Shown piece by piece: positions 35,295-45,170 of a stretch of DNA of 64,000 nucleotides (position 1 is the first letter of the stretch; each line of letters begins with the position of its first letter). A program made the position numbers and the translations under genes. The stretch comes from Candidatus Cohnella colombiensis (GTDB lineage Bacteria > Bacillota > Bacilli > Paenibacillales > Paenibacillaceae): NCBI GenBank assembly GCA_029203125.1, contig CP119317.1:3658001-3722000 (forward strand), written 5' to 3'. The notes beneath the pieces are model-generated. The model was not told the DNA's origin and did no database searches. It saw nothing but the letters and a program-made list of their open reading frames with translations.

Positions 35295-36326
35295 TTAATA
35301 CTTACGATCTGGCAGAGCGGTCTTCGCTTCAGCAGAAGTAAATGTTCCCTCTTCAGTCACGATCCTTTGTGGAATTTCTCTACCTGCCAATACATCGTTC
35401 ACCGCTTGCATCAATTGAGGTCCGAGCAACGGATTACACTCAACGATGTAGTTGATTTTCCCTTCGGCAGCTGCCGTCATTCCGTCCTTAACTGCATCAA
35501 CCGTAATGATAATAATATCTTTACCTGGTACTAGTCCTGCAGCTTCAATGGCTTGAATTGCGCCAAGACCCATATCGTCGTTATGTGCGTAAAGCACATT
35601 GATATTTTTATTTGACTGCAGGAACGATTGCATAACCTCTTTACCCTTAGCACGAGTGAAATCACCTGTTTGCGAAGCGATAATTTTCAAATGCGGATTA
35701 CTTTTAATCATTTCTTCAAAGCCCGTTTTGCGATCAATTGCTGGAGCAGAGCCTGTCGTCCCTTGAAGCTCAACAATATTGATGTCTCCTGTTGCATCCT
35801 TGAATTGTTCAACGAGCCATTTGCCTGCACTGCGTCCTTCTTCTACGAAATCAGATCCGATGAAAGTTTTGTATAAGGAGGTATCCTTGGAATCTACTGC
35901 ACGGTCTGTCAAGATAACAGGGATATTAGCATCCTTCGCTTCTTTCAGTACGGTGTCCCAACCGGATTCAACGACTGGCGAGAATGCAATTACATCTACT
36001 TTTTGCTGAATGAAAGAACGAATTGCTTTAATTTGATTTTCTTGCTTTTGCTGCGCATCGGAAAATTTCAAATCGAACCCTGCATCAGCAGCAGACTCCT
36101 TAATGGAGTCCGTGTTGGCCGATCTCCACCCGCTCTCTGCACCAACTTGCGAAAACCCTAGTACAACCTTTTTATCTACTGCTGCCTGCCCACTGTCCTT
36201 GCTATTAGCTGGGGCGCTGTTCCCCGCGTTATCCTTATTGCTTGCATTGTTGCTGCCACATGCCACTGCAAATAACATGAGTAGTGCGAGTGCAAGTAAT
36301 GCCCCTGTCTTTCCAAACTTCTTCAT
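35295..36326 (-). CDS. ytfQ: YtfQ-like sugar-binding lipoprotein
   Basis: 343 aa. Lipobox AVACG near residue 23, Asn/Ser linker, then a type-I periplasmic-binding fold with the E. coli YtfQ pattern: GFSQVGAESGWRSANT, FSPVVESGWDTVLKEAK, DRAVDSKDTSLY, VELQGTTGSAPAIDRK, YAHNDDMGLGAIQAIE. YtfQ binds galactofuranose and related sugars; the exact ligand here is inferred. AGGGGGAGG precedes the ATG. First gene of the six-gene operon SBP-ATPase-permease-permease-MCP-SBP, divergent from the two-component genes. Confidence 0.92.
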   Translation of the reverse strand: MKKFGKTGALLALALLMLFAVACGSNNASNKDNAGNSAPANSKDSGQAAVDKKVVLGFSQVGAESGWRSANTDSIKESAADAGFDLKFSDAQQKQENQIKAIRSFIQQKVDVIAFSPVVESGWDTVLKEAKDANIPVILTDRAVDSKDTSLYKTFIGSDFVEEGRSAGKWLVEQFKDATGDINIVELQGTTGSAPAIDRKTGFEEMIKSNPHLKIIASQTGDFTRAKGKEVMQSFLQSNKNINVLYAHNDDMGLGAIQAIEAAGLVPGKDIIIITVDAVKDGMTAAAEGKINYIVECNPLLGPQLMQAVNDVLAGREIPQRIVTEEGTFTSAEAKTALPDRKY

Positions 36327-36369
36327 CGATTATTCCTCCCCCTGAATCACCATTTGCTGGTGTGATGTC

Positions 36370-36386
36370 ATTATAAAACGCTTACA
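36370..36386 (-). promoter_or_regulatory. Sugar operon -10 region with cre-like site
   Basis: Minus strand: -10 TATAAT (36375-36370) without a good -35, as expected for an activator-dependent promoter. TGTAAGCGTTTTAT (36386-36373) overlaps it and matches the CcpA cre consensus except for the last two bases. The divergent region 36327-36586 has no gene. Confidence 0.5.
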
Positions 36387-36586
36387 ATTTCCGTTATATG
36401 GAGTTTCAACGTTTTTCGTTGTAGTTTTTGGGGGGATTTCCCTCATTACAGCTCAATTGTTTTGTTCTTTTATTTAAAAGTTATACTTTTTTATTCCATG
36501 GATGCGGTTACATTGCCAAATGTTATATGATAGACATGTCTAATATCTCCTATCTATCTCAGTACGATGAAAGGTCTGGAGCGCTT

Positions 36587-38395
36587 ATGAAGAAGTTAAT
36601 ACAATGGAGCCTTTCGAGCCTACGGGCCAAAATGCTAATGATGTTCGTCATTCTAACGTCGATTCCCCTACTGATCGTCGGCCTCATATCGTATCAAAAA
36701 TCTTTCAATACGATTTCAGCCAACAGTAAAGTCGCCACCATGCTAGTTGCAGACCAACTCGCTCGCGACATCGATGTTCTATTCCAAGATACGAACCGAT
36801 TGCTAGAGCTTGATAAGAATCCAGATGTACTTAAATTTCTCTTCTCACAAACCGACTCCTATGATGACGCTAAACAGATTTTGCTTACAATTGATATTTA
36901 CCGCAAAACCTATAAATATGATGATGTACTCAATATTTCGATGGTCAACCTTTATGGCAGAGGGATTAGCGAGCGAAAAGGTGTATTCGCCCTTCATCAA
37001 AACCCGCTCCGCAACCCCCACTTCAAACATTTGATGAATCATCCTGACGACATTCTTATCATCCCTCCTTCTGATGCTTCCACAGCAGATAGATTGGATG
37101 GGTTTCAATATCCGCAAGGAAATGTCATCTCTATTATTGCTACTGTGAAACAACAAATTACACATGAGGTCATCGGATTTATTGTCATTGATTTGAGTGA
37201 CGAGCTTGTAAATAAGTTTTCAGAAAACTTCACAATTGGAAAAACCGGCTATTTCTATGTAACGGACGAAACGGGAACACCTATTTTTGCTGCACCCAAT
37301 TTGAAGAGAGAGCAGTTATTGTCCCCTGATGTACTTGCACCTCGACTCTCTACTATAAAAGATAGCTTTGTCCAATCCGGAGCAAGCAAACCCAATTTCG
37401 TTATATTTACAACCTCAGTCGAGACAGGTTGGAAGGTTGTAGGTCTAGCGCCTCTTCAAGAAATCGTCGAAGATGCCCACGAGATCCGTCAGCTCATTAT
37501 TTTTAGCGTCGGTCTTAGTATCCTCTTCATCTTCGGCTTATACATCTTTATAACCAAGAGACTGACAAGACCCATACAAGTTTTGAAAAACAAAATGAGA
37601 CAAGCTGCAACGGGTTATTTAGAGGCGAAGGTAACGCCCACCGGCACAGACGAGCTTGCTGATTTAGGAAAAAGCTTCAATACAATGATCGAAAATATTA
37701 AAGATCTCCTGGAACAGAGCATTCGCGAGAAAGAACATATTCAAAAGGCTGAGCTTCGCACTTTACAAGCACAAATCAACCCTCATTTCCTATATAACAC
37801 GCTGGATTCTATCATTTGGATGGCTGAGTCCGGTAAAAATGATCAAGTCATTCAACTCGTCCTAGCCCTTTCCCGGTTTTTTAGAATCAGCCTGAGCAAG
37901 GGACGCGATTGGATTACGATCAAGGAAGAATTAGAGCACGTTCGCAATTATCTAGTTATCCAACAGATGCGATATCGCGATATTCTCGATTATGAAATTT
38001 CTGTTGACCCCTCTTTAGACTCGTTCCCCATTCTCAAGATGACTTTGCAGCCACTAGTGGAGAACGCGATCTACCATGGCATTAAAAACAAGCGAAGCAA
38101 AGGGCTAATTCGTATTACCGGACACATCGAAAATGATCGTATCCTCATTATTAGAATCGAAGATAACGGCATCGGTATGAACGAGAATACGCTAGCTCAG
38201 TTACAGGAGCGATTAAACAGCCGTCAGGACGAGCAAAAGAGTAGTGAGACGATTGACGGCTTCGGCCTCTATAACGTACAGCAGCGTGTTCGCCTTTATT
38301 ACGGCAGTGAATTTGGGCTTCATATTACGAGCATAGAAAATCAAATGACGACAATTGATGTGCGATTTCCAGTACAAAGGGGTGAGGCGACGTGA
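36587..38395 (+). CDS. YesM-type sensor histidine kinase
   Basis: 602 aa, start at MKKLIQWSL (GGAG upstream); 53 extra in-frame codons upstream are not supported. TM1 ~16-36, a large extracellular dCache-like sensor (~50-290), TM2 ~300-320, HAMP (RLTRPIQVLKNKM), then the His_kinase domain with phospho-accepting histidine in INPHFLYNTLDSI and ATPase N-box LQPLVENAIYHG. This LytS/YesM class pairs with AraC-type response regulators. Its stop overlaps the response-regulator start by four bases. Confidence 0.93.
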   Translation: MKKLIQWSLSSLRAKMLMMFVILTSIPLLIVGLISYQKSFNTISANSKVATMLVADQLARDIDVLFQDTNRLLELDKNPDVLKFLFSQTDSYDDAKQILLTIDIYRKTYKYDDVLNISMVNLYGRGISERKGVFALHQNPLRNPHFKHLMNHPDDILIIPPSDASTADRLDGFQYPQGNVISIIATVKQQITHEVIGFIVIDLSDELVNKFSENFTIGKTGYFYVTDETGTPIFAAPNLKREQLLSPDVLAPRLSTIKDSFVQSGASKPNFVIFTTSVETGWKVVGLAPLQEIVEDAHEIRQLIIFSVGLSILFIFGLYIFITKRLTRPIQVLKNKMRQAATGYLEAKVTPTGTDELADLGKSFNTMIENIKDLLEQSIREKEHIQKAELRTLQAQINPHFLYNTLDSIIWMAESGKNDQVIQLVLALSRFFRISLSKGRDWITIKEELEHVRNYLVIQQMRYRDILDYEISVDPSLDSFPILKMTLQPLVENAIYHGIKNKRSKGLIRITGHIENDRILIIRIEDNGIGMNENTLAQLQERLNSRQDEQKSSETIDGFGLYNVQQRVRLYYGSEFGLHITSIENQMTTIDVRFPVQRGEAT

Positions 38396-40017
38396 AGAAA
38401 GTATTTCTCGTAGACGACGAAATTGTCATTCGTGAAAACATGCGCAATTGCATTGACTGGAATAAGGAAGGCTTTGAATATTGTGGTGATGCATCTGATG
38501 GTGAGGTTGCCTTGCCGGAAATCGAGAGACTCAAGCCGGATATTCTAATTACAGATATAAAAATGCCATTCATGAACGGTCTCGAACTAAGCGCCATCGT
38601 TCGCCAGCGATTACCCGATACGAAAATTATTATTCTCAGTGGTCACGATGAATTTGAATTTGCGAGACAAGCCATTAGAATCGGCGTAGAGGAATACTGC
38701 TTGAAACCGTTTGGCTCTGCTGACATTATCCAATTGCTTCGTCAAATGAGTACAACGATTGATTTGGAATCTCTTGATAAGGAAAGAATCAAGCAATTAA
38801 AGCAACGTTTAGTTGATAAAGAATCGACTTCTCGGGATGAATTGCTGGCCAGCTTATGTAATGGATTTATCGCTTCAGCAGAAGCAATAGAAAGGGCCAC
38901 ACAGCTTGGCATAAACCTCATCGCTCGCCATTTCGCTGTCATCTTGACCGACATTCGGACAACAGATGATCAGTCTCTCGTTCTTCTTGACCCTGTGCAG
39001 CAAGTCGAACAAACAATGAGCGAACTGCTGCATGAACAAATTAAATACATCGACTATAAGCGGAGCAGAACGGAAAAGGTTTGGGTGTTGAAGGGTGAAA
39101 GCGCTGAGCAGTTGCAAGTTGCGATAGACAACTTTACTGGTCCAATTAAAGACCAGATGGAGAATACTTATCCCTGCTCCATTGTCTTTGGAATAGGGGG
39201 AATCCATGACCGACTACAGGCTGTGCACGCATCGTTCCTTCAAGCTGAAGAAGACAAACATTGGCGTCGGTTATCGGGACTAAACAAACATTCATTGCTG
39301 GATTTGTCTGGTGGATCACCTGACCAATCTATATTTCTGGACCGAGTGGGCTTCATCGAGTTCTTAAAAGTGGGAAGCGCCTCACAAGCAGATACCCATA
39401 TTCGCCAATTCGCCAAAGATATGATGGCCATTGAGTGGAAGACATCGCTTTATGGATATTACCTATTAAACGACTTAACCATTGAGGTCATTCGCGCGGC
39501 TAGAAGCATCTATCGTAACGCCGATGCATCAGGTAATACGGTTCAGTCCTTTCAGAAGGATATTCATTCCATTCGATCTTGGGAGGAAGCATTCGAATAT
39601 TTAAAGAAACTGGCCGAGAAGATTTGGCAATGGCGGTCTGAATCTGCGGATAAATACGGTGAAATGTTAGAAAAGGTAAAAGCCTTTGTGCGTAGCAATT
39701 ATGGCAATGAAAAGTTATCCCTACAGGATGCTGCTGAGCATGTTTGCGTCAGTCCAAATCATCTCAGCAAAGTATTTAGCCAAGAAACCGGACAAACCTT
39801 TATCGAGTTCATTATGGAGACCCGAATTCGAAAAGCGATGGAGCTGCTGCACTCCACCAACGCAAGATCTTACGAGATTGCTTACCAAGTCGGCTATCAG
39901 GACCCTCATTATTTCTCCAATTTGTTCAAGAGAATAACAGGAATGAACATTCGCGAATTTCGTAAACAGGGGCTTTCTCCGGAATTACTTCGTGTTCAGG
40001 AAGGAGAAACACAATGA
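38392..40017 (+). CDS. YesN-type response regulator with AraC output
   Basis: 541 aa. Receiver domain at residues 1-120 with acidic pair near D8/D9 and phospho-acceptor D55 in LITDIKMP; K of LKPFG at ~104. A long middle region is followed by an AraC HTH in the last ~100 residues (LSLQDAAEHVCVSPNHLSKVFSQ and SYEIAYQVGYQDPHYFSNLFKR). It probably activates the divergent sugar operon. GTG start, translationally coupled to the kinase; the binding lipoprotein gene follows with four-base overlap. Confidence 0.93.
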   Translation: MKKVFLVDDEIVIRENMRNCIDWNKEGFEYCGDASDGEVALPEIERLKPDILITDIKMPFMNGLELSAIVRQRLPDTKIIILSGHDEFEFARQAIRIGVEEYCLKPFGSADIIQLLRQMSTTIDLESLDKERIKQLKQRLVDKESTSRDELLASLCNGFIASAEAIERATQLGINLIARHFAVILTDIRTTDDQSLVLLDPVQQVEQTMSELLHEQIKYIDYKRSRTEKVWVLKGESAEQLQVAIDNFTGPIKDQMENTYPCSIVFGIGGIHDRLQAVHASFLQAEEDKHWRRLSGLNKHSLLDLSGGSPDQSIFLDRVGFIEFLKVGSASQADTHIRQFAKDMMAIEWKTSLYGYYLLNDLTIEVIRAARSIYRNADASGNTVQSFQKDIHSIRSWEEAFEYLKKLAEKIWQWRSESADKYGEMLEKVKAFVRSNYGNEKLSLQDAAEHVCVSPNHLSKVFSQETGQTFIEFIMETRIRKAMELLHSTNARSYEIAYQVGYQDPHYFSNLFKRITGMNIREFRKQGLSPELLRVQEGETQ

Positions 40018-40991
40018 TCTCACAACGCCGTCGGTACAAGGACTATATGCTGTATAAGTTCATTCTGATCTTCAGCTTATTTTCTTCAACCCTAGCATGT
40101 TCATCGCCTACATCTAACACACAATTGCCTGTACAATCTCATACGGAAACAGACCCATTATCACCGGAGCTTACGTTTGGCATTATATATCCAATGGCAC
40201 ATTCCTTCTATGAAGTTGTGACAGAGAACGCCGAGGAGGTCGCTAAGGTTTCCGGTATTGAATTAATCGTTAAAGCGCCTGATGAGGCTAATCTGGAACA
40301 GCAAATTCGAATCATGGAAACGCTGATCCGCCAAAATGTCGATGGGATTGCAATCGATCCTATCGATTCCGTTGCACTCACTCCTTACATTAATAAAGCT
40401 ATTAATGCTGGTATTCCAGTAATCTGCTTTGAATCCGATTCTCCTGCGAGCCACCGATTATCCTTTATTGGAGCCGATAATTTACAATCGGGAACCCGGA
40501 TGGGTGAAGCGATTAACCAGTTGTTGAAAGGAAGAGGAATGGTTCTTGTAGAAACAGGGATGGAGCGAGTGGAAAGCTTGAGCGAACGGTTGGAAGGATT
40601 TCTGAATTATATCAACAATAAGACGGATATCGATGTATTGGAGGTTCGATATAATGAAGGGAATAAAGAACGCGCATTGTTGCAATTAGAGCAAATGATC
40701 GACGATCATCCCCACTTTGACGCCTTTGTCGCCCTAGACTTTATATCCGGCTCCGGCTCCGTATTGGTATGGAAAGCAAAGGGACTTAACCGTTATGCCC
40801 TTACTCTTGGAATGATGCCTGAATTGAAAGAAGCGATTCGAAATGGACAAATCACGATTGCCCTCTCACAAAATGAAGGGTTATGGGGTGAACTGATTGT
40901 AAAGTATCTGCTACAAGCACATAACGGCAAAGAGATACCCGAATTTGTCGATACGGGTATCTCTCTTGTAGATTTGGAAGCACTAAAGTAA
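40014..40991 (+). CDS. Substrate-binding lipoprotein coupled to the two-component system
   Basis: 325 aa. Lipobox STLACS near residue 29, preceded by a hydrophobic stretch. Type-I binding-protein fold (LTFGIIYPMAHSFYEVVTEN, VDGIAIDPIDS, FIGADNLQSG). It is more distant from the two YtfQ-like proteins than those are from one another. Overlapping start with the response-regulator stop places it in the regulatory operon, so it may present the sugar to the kinase sensor domain, as in LytS-type three-component systems. That role is inferred. Confidence 0.85.
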   Translation: MISQRRRYKDYMLYKFILIFSLFSSTLACSSPTSNTQLPVQSHTETDPLSPELTFGIIYPMAHSFYEVVTENAEEVAKVSGIELIVKAPDEANLEQQIRIMETLIRQNVDGIAIDPIDSVALTPYINKAINAGIPVICFESDSPASHRLSFIGADNLQSGTRMGEAINQLLKGRGMVLVETGMERVESLSERLEGFLNYINNKTDIDVLEVRYNEGNKERALLQLEQMIDDHPHFDAFVALDFISGSGSVLVWKAKGLNRYALTLGMMPELKEAIRNGQITIALSQNEGLWGELIVKYLLQAHNGKEIPEFVDTGISLVDLEALK

Positions 40992-41023
40992 ATGGCTCTA
41001 AGCACCCTATACATGACCCAACC

Positions 41024-43039
41024 TTACGCACTTGCTCCGCCTAATTGCAGCTGATACATCGCATGGTATTTACCTCCATGCTCCATCAGCTGCTCATGGT
41101 TGCCGCGCTCCACAATTCGCCCATGATCAAGCACAAGAATTTGATCAGCCGCACGAATCGTCGATAAGCGATGCGCAATGACGAACGTTGTCCGCCCCCG
41201 CTTCAGCACGTCAAGTGCTTGCTGAATAATGGCCTCAGTCTCTGTATCAATACTCGCCGTAGCTTCATCGAGAATAAGGATCGCTGGGTCGTATGCAAGC
41301 GCACGCGCAAATGAAATTAATTGACGCTGTCCTGCAGACAAGGTACTTCCCTTCTCAATAACGGGTTCATCAAGGCCACCGGGAAGCTGCATGAACATGT
41401 CATACGCACCTACATCCCGAAGCGCTTGCTCCACCTTATCTCTACTAATGTTCGGATTATCGAGACTGACATTCGAGGCAATCGTACCTGTGAACAAGAA
41501 TGGATCTTGAAGTACAATACCCATATGCTCGCGCAACTGTTGCTTCGACAAATCTCGAACATCAATACCATCGATCGAAATTAAACCACGCTCTACATCA
41601 TAGAACCGGAACAATAGGTTGAGAATTGAGCTTTTTCCCGAGCCCGTATGACCAACCAATGCCAGCGTTTCACCTTGGCGCGCTTGGAAAGTAATGTTCT
41701 TCAGCACATCCTCACCCGGCTTATACCCGAACGATACTTGCTCGAAGCTGACATTGCCTTTGTACCGATCCACCCGCTCATCAGATACTTCAATGCCAGG
41801 TTCATCTAGCAACAAAAATACCCGCTCCGCCGATACTCGCGCAACCTCCAGGTTAGAAAGCTGGTTTACGATTCCGACAATCGGATTCATCATCCGATTC
41901 ATATAATCGATGAAGGCATATAGCACCCCAACAGTAACTGCCGTACCTAGCCAACTTCCTGCGAACAGCCAAACGACGATGAGAAACAGCACATTTCGAA
42001 ACACGTTAACTAAGTTATGAGAGGTGAGCGAGTTCAGATTGAGCAGCTTATTCTGATATTTGAAAAATTCGTCATTGAGCTCCTGGAACTCTCCCATTGA
42101 CTGCTTCTCTTTACGAAATGCTTGAATAATCGGCATCCCTTGAATCGATTCATTAATCATCCCATTAATATCACTCAATCGCGCGCGAATGACGTGATTG
42201 TACTTCGCTGCAAACTTGCGGTACACGACAATCCACAGGTACAGGATCGGAAGAAACGGCAATGCGAAGAGTGCAAGCTGTGCATTGAGTACGAATACCG
42301 CACCAATAATGGCCACCATGTAGATAATTCCGGAGAAAAAGTTAGCCAGCACGGAGACATATAATTCACGAATCGCTTCCGTATCATTCGTCACGCGCGA
42401 CACCACTTTACCCGCGGGCAAGTTATCAAAATATTGTACTGGCAACCGCTGAATATGACGGAATACGTCATTGCGCATTTGCCGTACGATTCGATTTGCC
42501 GATACTTGAAGCAAATAGCGCTGTCCATAAGCGAACGCTGCACCAATGAGCAAGAAGCCCACATAAGAAGTTGCCAAGAGCACCATCTCGCGTATTTCCG
42601 GCCTATAGAAGCTGAAGATTTCAGAGGCTGTCAATTGAACGGCCGAGTAGGTCAGCACTTGGCCGGAATCTGTCTTGATCGTTAGCACACCGTTTGCGAA
42701 CGATCGCTGCCCCTCATTCGGAATGGCCGCTGAATCAACAAAATAATAGCTCAAGCCTTTTTGTAAAATTCGAATTTCACGACCGTGCTCTGCTCCTTGA
42801 TCAAGGTGATCTGAACGAATGTACCACGTATCCTTATAATCAACCACATAATGTCCTTCTTGCTTCGTCTCCACCCACGGCTTCTCGATTCCCATAATGT
42901 TTTTATCGATGACCTGCTTAGCCAGAAACGGTCCAACGAGCTCTGCACCTACTGCAAGTGCTAGCAGTATTAGTGCCATAATAATCGTCTTTTTATAGCC
43001 TAACGCATATTTAAACAATCTTTTACTGTTCGATCCCAT
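41024..43039 (-). CDS. bmrD: BmrD/YheH-like ABC exporter subunit
   Basis: 671 aa, close to B. subtilis YheH (673). Six membrane segments, with an additional extracellular stretch of about 100 residues between TM1 and TM2 (residues ~45-145), typical of BmrD. ATPase domain: Walker A GHTGSGKSS, signature STLSAGQRQ, Walker B ILILDEA with the catalytic Glu intact. Start at the ATG 43039, eight bases after AGGTGA; a GTG four codons earlier lacks a ribosome site. It forms a heterodimer with the upstream gene and exports drugs. Confidence 0.9.
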   Translation of the reverse strand: MGSNSKRLFKYALGYKKTIIMALILLALAVGAELVGPFLAKQVIDKNIMGIEKPWVETKQEGHYVVDYKDTWYIRSDHLDQGAEHGREIRILQKGLSYYFVDSAAIPNEGQRSFANGVLTIKTDSGQVLTYSAVQLTASEIFSFYRPEIREMVLLATSYVGFLLIGAAFAYGQRYLLQVSANRIVRQMRNDVFRHIQRLPVQYFDNLPAGKVVSRVTNDTEAIRELYVSVLANFFSGIIYMVAIIGAVFVLNAQLALFALPFLPILYLWIVVYRKFAAKYNHVIRARLSDINGMINESIQGMPIIQAFRKEKQSMGEFQELNDEFFKYQNKLLNLNSLTSHNLVNVFRNVLFLIVVWLFAGSWLGTAVTVGVLYAFIDYMNRMMNPIVGIVNQLSNLEVARVSAERVFLLLDEPGIEVSDERVDRYKGNVSFEQVSFGYKPGEDVLKNITFQARQGETLALVGHTGSGKSSILNLLFRFYDVERGLISIDGIDVRDLSKQQLREHMGIVLQDPFLFTGTIASNVSLDNPNISRDKVEQALRDVGAYDMFMQLPGGLDEPVIEKGSTLSAGQRQLISFARALAYDPAILILDEATASIDTETEAIIQQALDVLKRGRTTFVIAHRLSTIRAADQILVLDHGRIVERGNHEQLMEHGGKYHAMYQLQLGGASA

Positions 43040-43064
43040 CGTAACGATCACCTACATTCTCTCT

Positions 43065-44816
43065 TTAGCTTTCTACTACGGAAACAAGCTGTTGACGATC
43101 ATATTGTTCCTTGTACCAACCGCCAATTTCGAGCAATTGCTCATGTGTACCTTGCTCCACAATCTGTCCTTCATCCATGACGATGATCCAATCCGCATGC
43201 TGTACCGCTGATAAACGATGCGTCGTAATGAGTGTCGTCTTGCCGGCACGCTCACGGCGAATTCCGTCAAGAATTTCAGTTTCCGTCTTCGCGTCTACTG
43301 CAGATAGTGCATCATCAAGCATTAATATTTCTGGGTCAGCGATCACTGCACGTGCAATGCTTACCCGCTGCTTTTGACCACCAGATAATGCAACACCCTT
43401 CTCCCCAACTAATGTCTCTAAGCCATCTGGAAGGAACACGACATCTTTGCGGAAAGATGCAAGCTCTAATGCACGATTCAAACGATTTTCATCTTGCTCA
43501 GTCCCAGTATCACCGAACCAAATGTTTTCACGAATGGTTTTACTAAAGAGAATGGGCTGTTGTGGCACATATCCTATCCAACCGCGAATTTGCTCTAGTT
43601 CCAACTCCTGAATCGGAACACCGCCTACCTTCAAGCTGCCTTGACCCTCCGGATATTCGCGAAGCAGCTGCTTCAGTAATGTCGTCTTCCCGCTTCCTGT
43701 CCGTCCGACGATGCCTAATGTTTGACCTCGTTTTAAGGAGACTGAGATATCCACGAGGTTGTTAATATGGGAAGACGGATAACGGAAGGTCAAGTGACTG
43801 AATGCCAATGATTCCGGTAGATCGAGCATAATAGGCTCCTGCGCTTCGGCTACATCTGGTTTCGCACCAAGCGTTTCATCAATCCGATCCAGTGAAGCAT
43901 TACCCCGCTGCATAATATTAATGAGCTCTCCAAGTGCGAACATCGGCCATATGAGCATACCGAGATACATATTAAATGCAATCATTTCACCTAGCGTAAT
44001 TTCATTATTGAATACGAGTAAAGCACCATAACATAGACCAATTAAATAACTTAGCCCGACCAAAATTTTCACCATCGGTTCGAAGATGGCATCCACTCGA
44101 GCGACGGCAATATTTCTATTGAAAACTTCCTCAGTTGTATCGCTAAAGCGCTGCTGGTCTGCTCTTTCCTGAACGAAAGCACGAACGACACGCACCCCCG
44201 ATACAGACTCCAGCACCTGGTCGTTCATCTTTCCGAATGCTTCCTGTTGTAAGATGAATCGTTCATGAATTTTTTTCCCGAAGTGTTTAAGCAAAAACGC
44301 CATAATCGGGAGAGGAAGCAATGCAGCAAGCGTCAGCTTGAAGCTGATCGTTCCAGCCATAACAACCAACACAGTGAGCATGAAGATCGTTGAATCGATC
44401 AACGTCAATATGCCAAATCCGGCTGTATTCGCTACTGCACCAATATCGTTGGTCGCTCGTGCCATCAGATCCCCCGTTCGGTTGCGCTCATAGAACGTTG
44501 GCGTCATCCGTAACAGATGGCGCATTAACCGCGCACGCAGTGTACGTTCAAGCACGAATGCTCCACCGAACAATTGATAGTGCCATACATACGTAATTCC
44601 ATAATCTGCAATGGCGAGCGTAACCCATACGAGGAGTAACGTCATTGCCCCGTTACTCGTCAATGTGCCTTGCTGAATACCATCAATGATCAGTCCAATG
44701 AGCTTTGGCGGGATGACTGCAATAACTCCAACGACAATCAGTAAAATCGTCGCGCTCGAATACCTCTTCCATTCTGTGCGGAAAAACCAACTTAACTTCT
44801 TTAATACTTCGAACAT
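43065..44816 (-). CDS. bmrC: BmrC/YheI-like ABC exporter subunit, degenerate ATP site
   Basis: 583 aa (YheI is 585). Six membrane segments then an ATPase: Walker A GRTGSGKTT, signature VALSGGQKQ, Walker B EILMLDDAL, with Asp where the catalytic Glu should be. The partner subunit has Glu. This asymmetry defines heterodimeric exporters such as BmrCD, where only one site hydrolyses ATP efficiently. The gene lies behind a leader peptide and attenuator, as bmrCD in B. subtilis lies behind bmrB. Confidence 0.93.
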   Translation of the reverse strand: MFEVLKKLSWFFRTEWKRYSSATILLIVVGVIAVIPPKLIGLIIDGIQQGTLTSNGAMTLLLVWVTLAIADYGITYVWHYQLFGGAFVLERTLRARLMRHLLRMTPTFYERNRTGDLMARATNDIGAVANTAGFGILTLIDSTIFMLTVLVVMAGTISFKLTLAALLPLPIMAFLLKHFGKKIHERFILQQEAFGKMNDQVLESVSGVRVVRAFVQERADQQRFSDTTEEVFNRNIAVARVDAIFEPMVKILVGLSYLIGLCYGALLVFNNEITLGEMIAFNMYLGMLIWPMFALGELINIMQRGNASLDRIDETLGAKPDVAEAQEPIMLDLPESLAFSHLTFRYPSSHINNLVDISVSLKRGQTLGIVGRTGSGKTTLLKQLLREYPEGQGSLKVGGVPIQELELEQIRGWIGYVPQQPILFSKTIRENIWFGDTGTEQDENRLNRALELASFRKDVVFLPDGLETLVGEKGVALSGGQKQRVSIARAVIADPEILMLDDALSAVDAKTETEILDGIRRERAGKTTLITTHRLSAVQHADWIIVMDEGQIVEQGTHEQLLEIGGWYKEQYDRQQLVSVVES

Positions 44817-44846
44817 ATAACAAGCTCACCTCTCCATTTTGAGAAC

Positions 44847-44993
44847 AAAAAAAGGCATATCGCCGTAAGCGATACGCCCAATCAGATTGCGAAGCAATCT
44901 GTCGTCATCTTCAAATCATAGGTCCACAAAGGACTTCATGACCTTGAAAGCAAACGAAAGGGCGCACGATTACGTCAACGTAACCATGCGCCC
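44847..44993 (-). promoter_or_regulatory. Transcription attenuator ahead of bmrC
   Basis: Read on the minus strand: a hairpin (44993-44960) with end arms GGGCGCA/TGCGCCC; a perfect hairpin CAGATTGC-TTC-GCAATCTG (about 44900-44882); then a terminator, GGCGTATCGC (44878-44869) / GCGATATGCC (44863-44854), followed by seven Ts (44853-44847). The TGCGCCC arm of the first hairpin can instead pair with GGGCGTA of the terminator, so the two structures exclude each other. The bmrC ATG is 31 bases beyond the T-run, with GAGAGGTGAGC as ribosome site. Confidence 0.75.
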
Positions 44994-45044
44994 GATTGTG
45001 AACCTTAGGGAAATGATTAACGCCATTCCCTTAGTCACAACAGT

Positions 45045-45131
45045 TTAATTCGCAAGAGGGTTACGCTCATGTCGCTCAATAAAGCCGCCTACGGGTAATA
45101 TCGCAACCAAGCCAACAATTACGTTATCCAT
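45045..45131 (-). CDS. Leader peptide of the bmrCD attenuator
   Basis: 28 aa beginning MDNVIVGLVAILPVGG and ending ERNPLAN, with AAGGGGGT seven bases upstream of the ATG at 45131. It lies between the promoter (45171-45199) and the hairpins, in the place of bmrB in B. subtilis. The likely role is to stall ribosomes when translation is inhibited, favouring the antiterminated form. The sequence shares no clear residues with BmrB that I can point to, so function rests on position. Confidence 0.72.
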   Translation of the reverse strand: MDNVIVGLVAILPVGGFIERHERNPLAN

Positions 45132-45170
45132 GCTCGTAACCCCCTTTCCGTTCATCAAAGTATATGTGCC

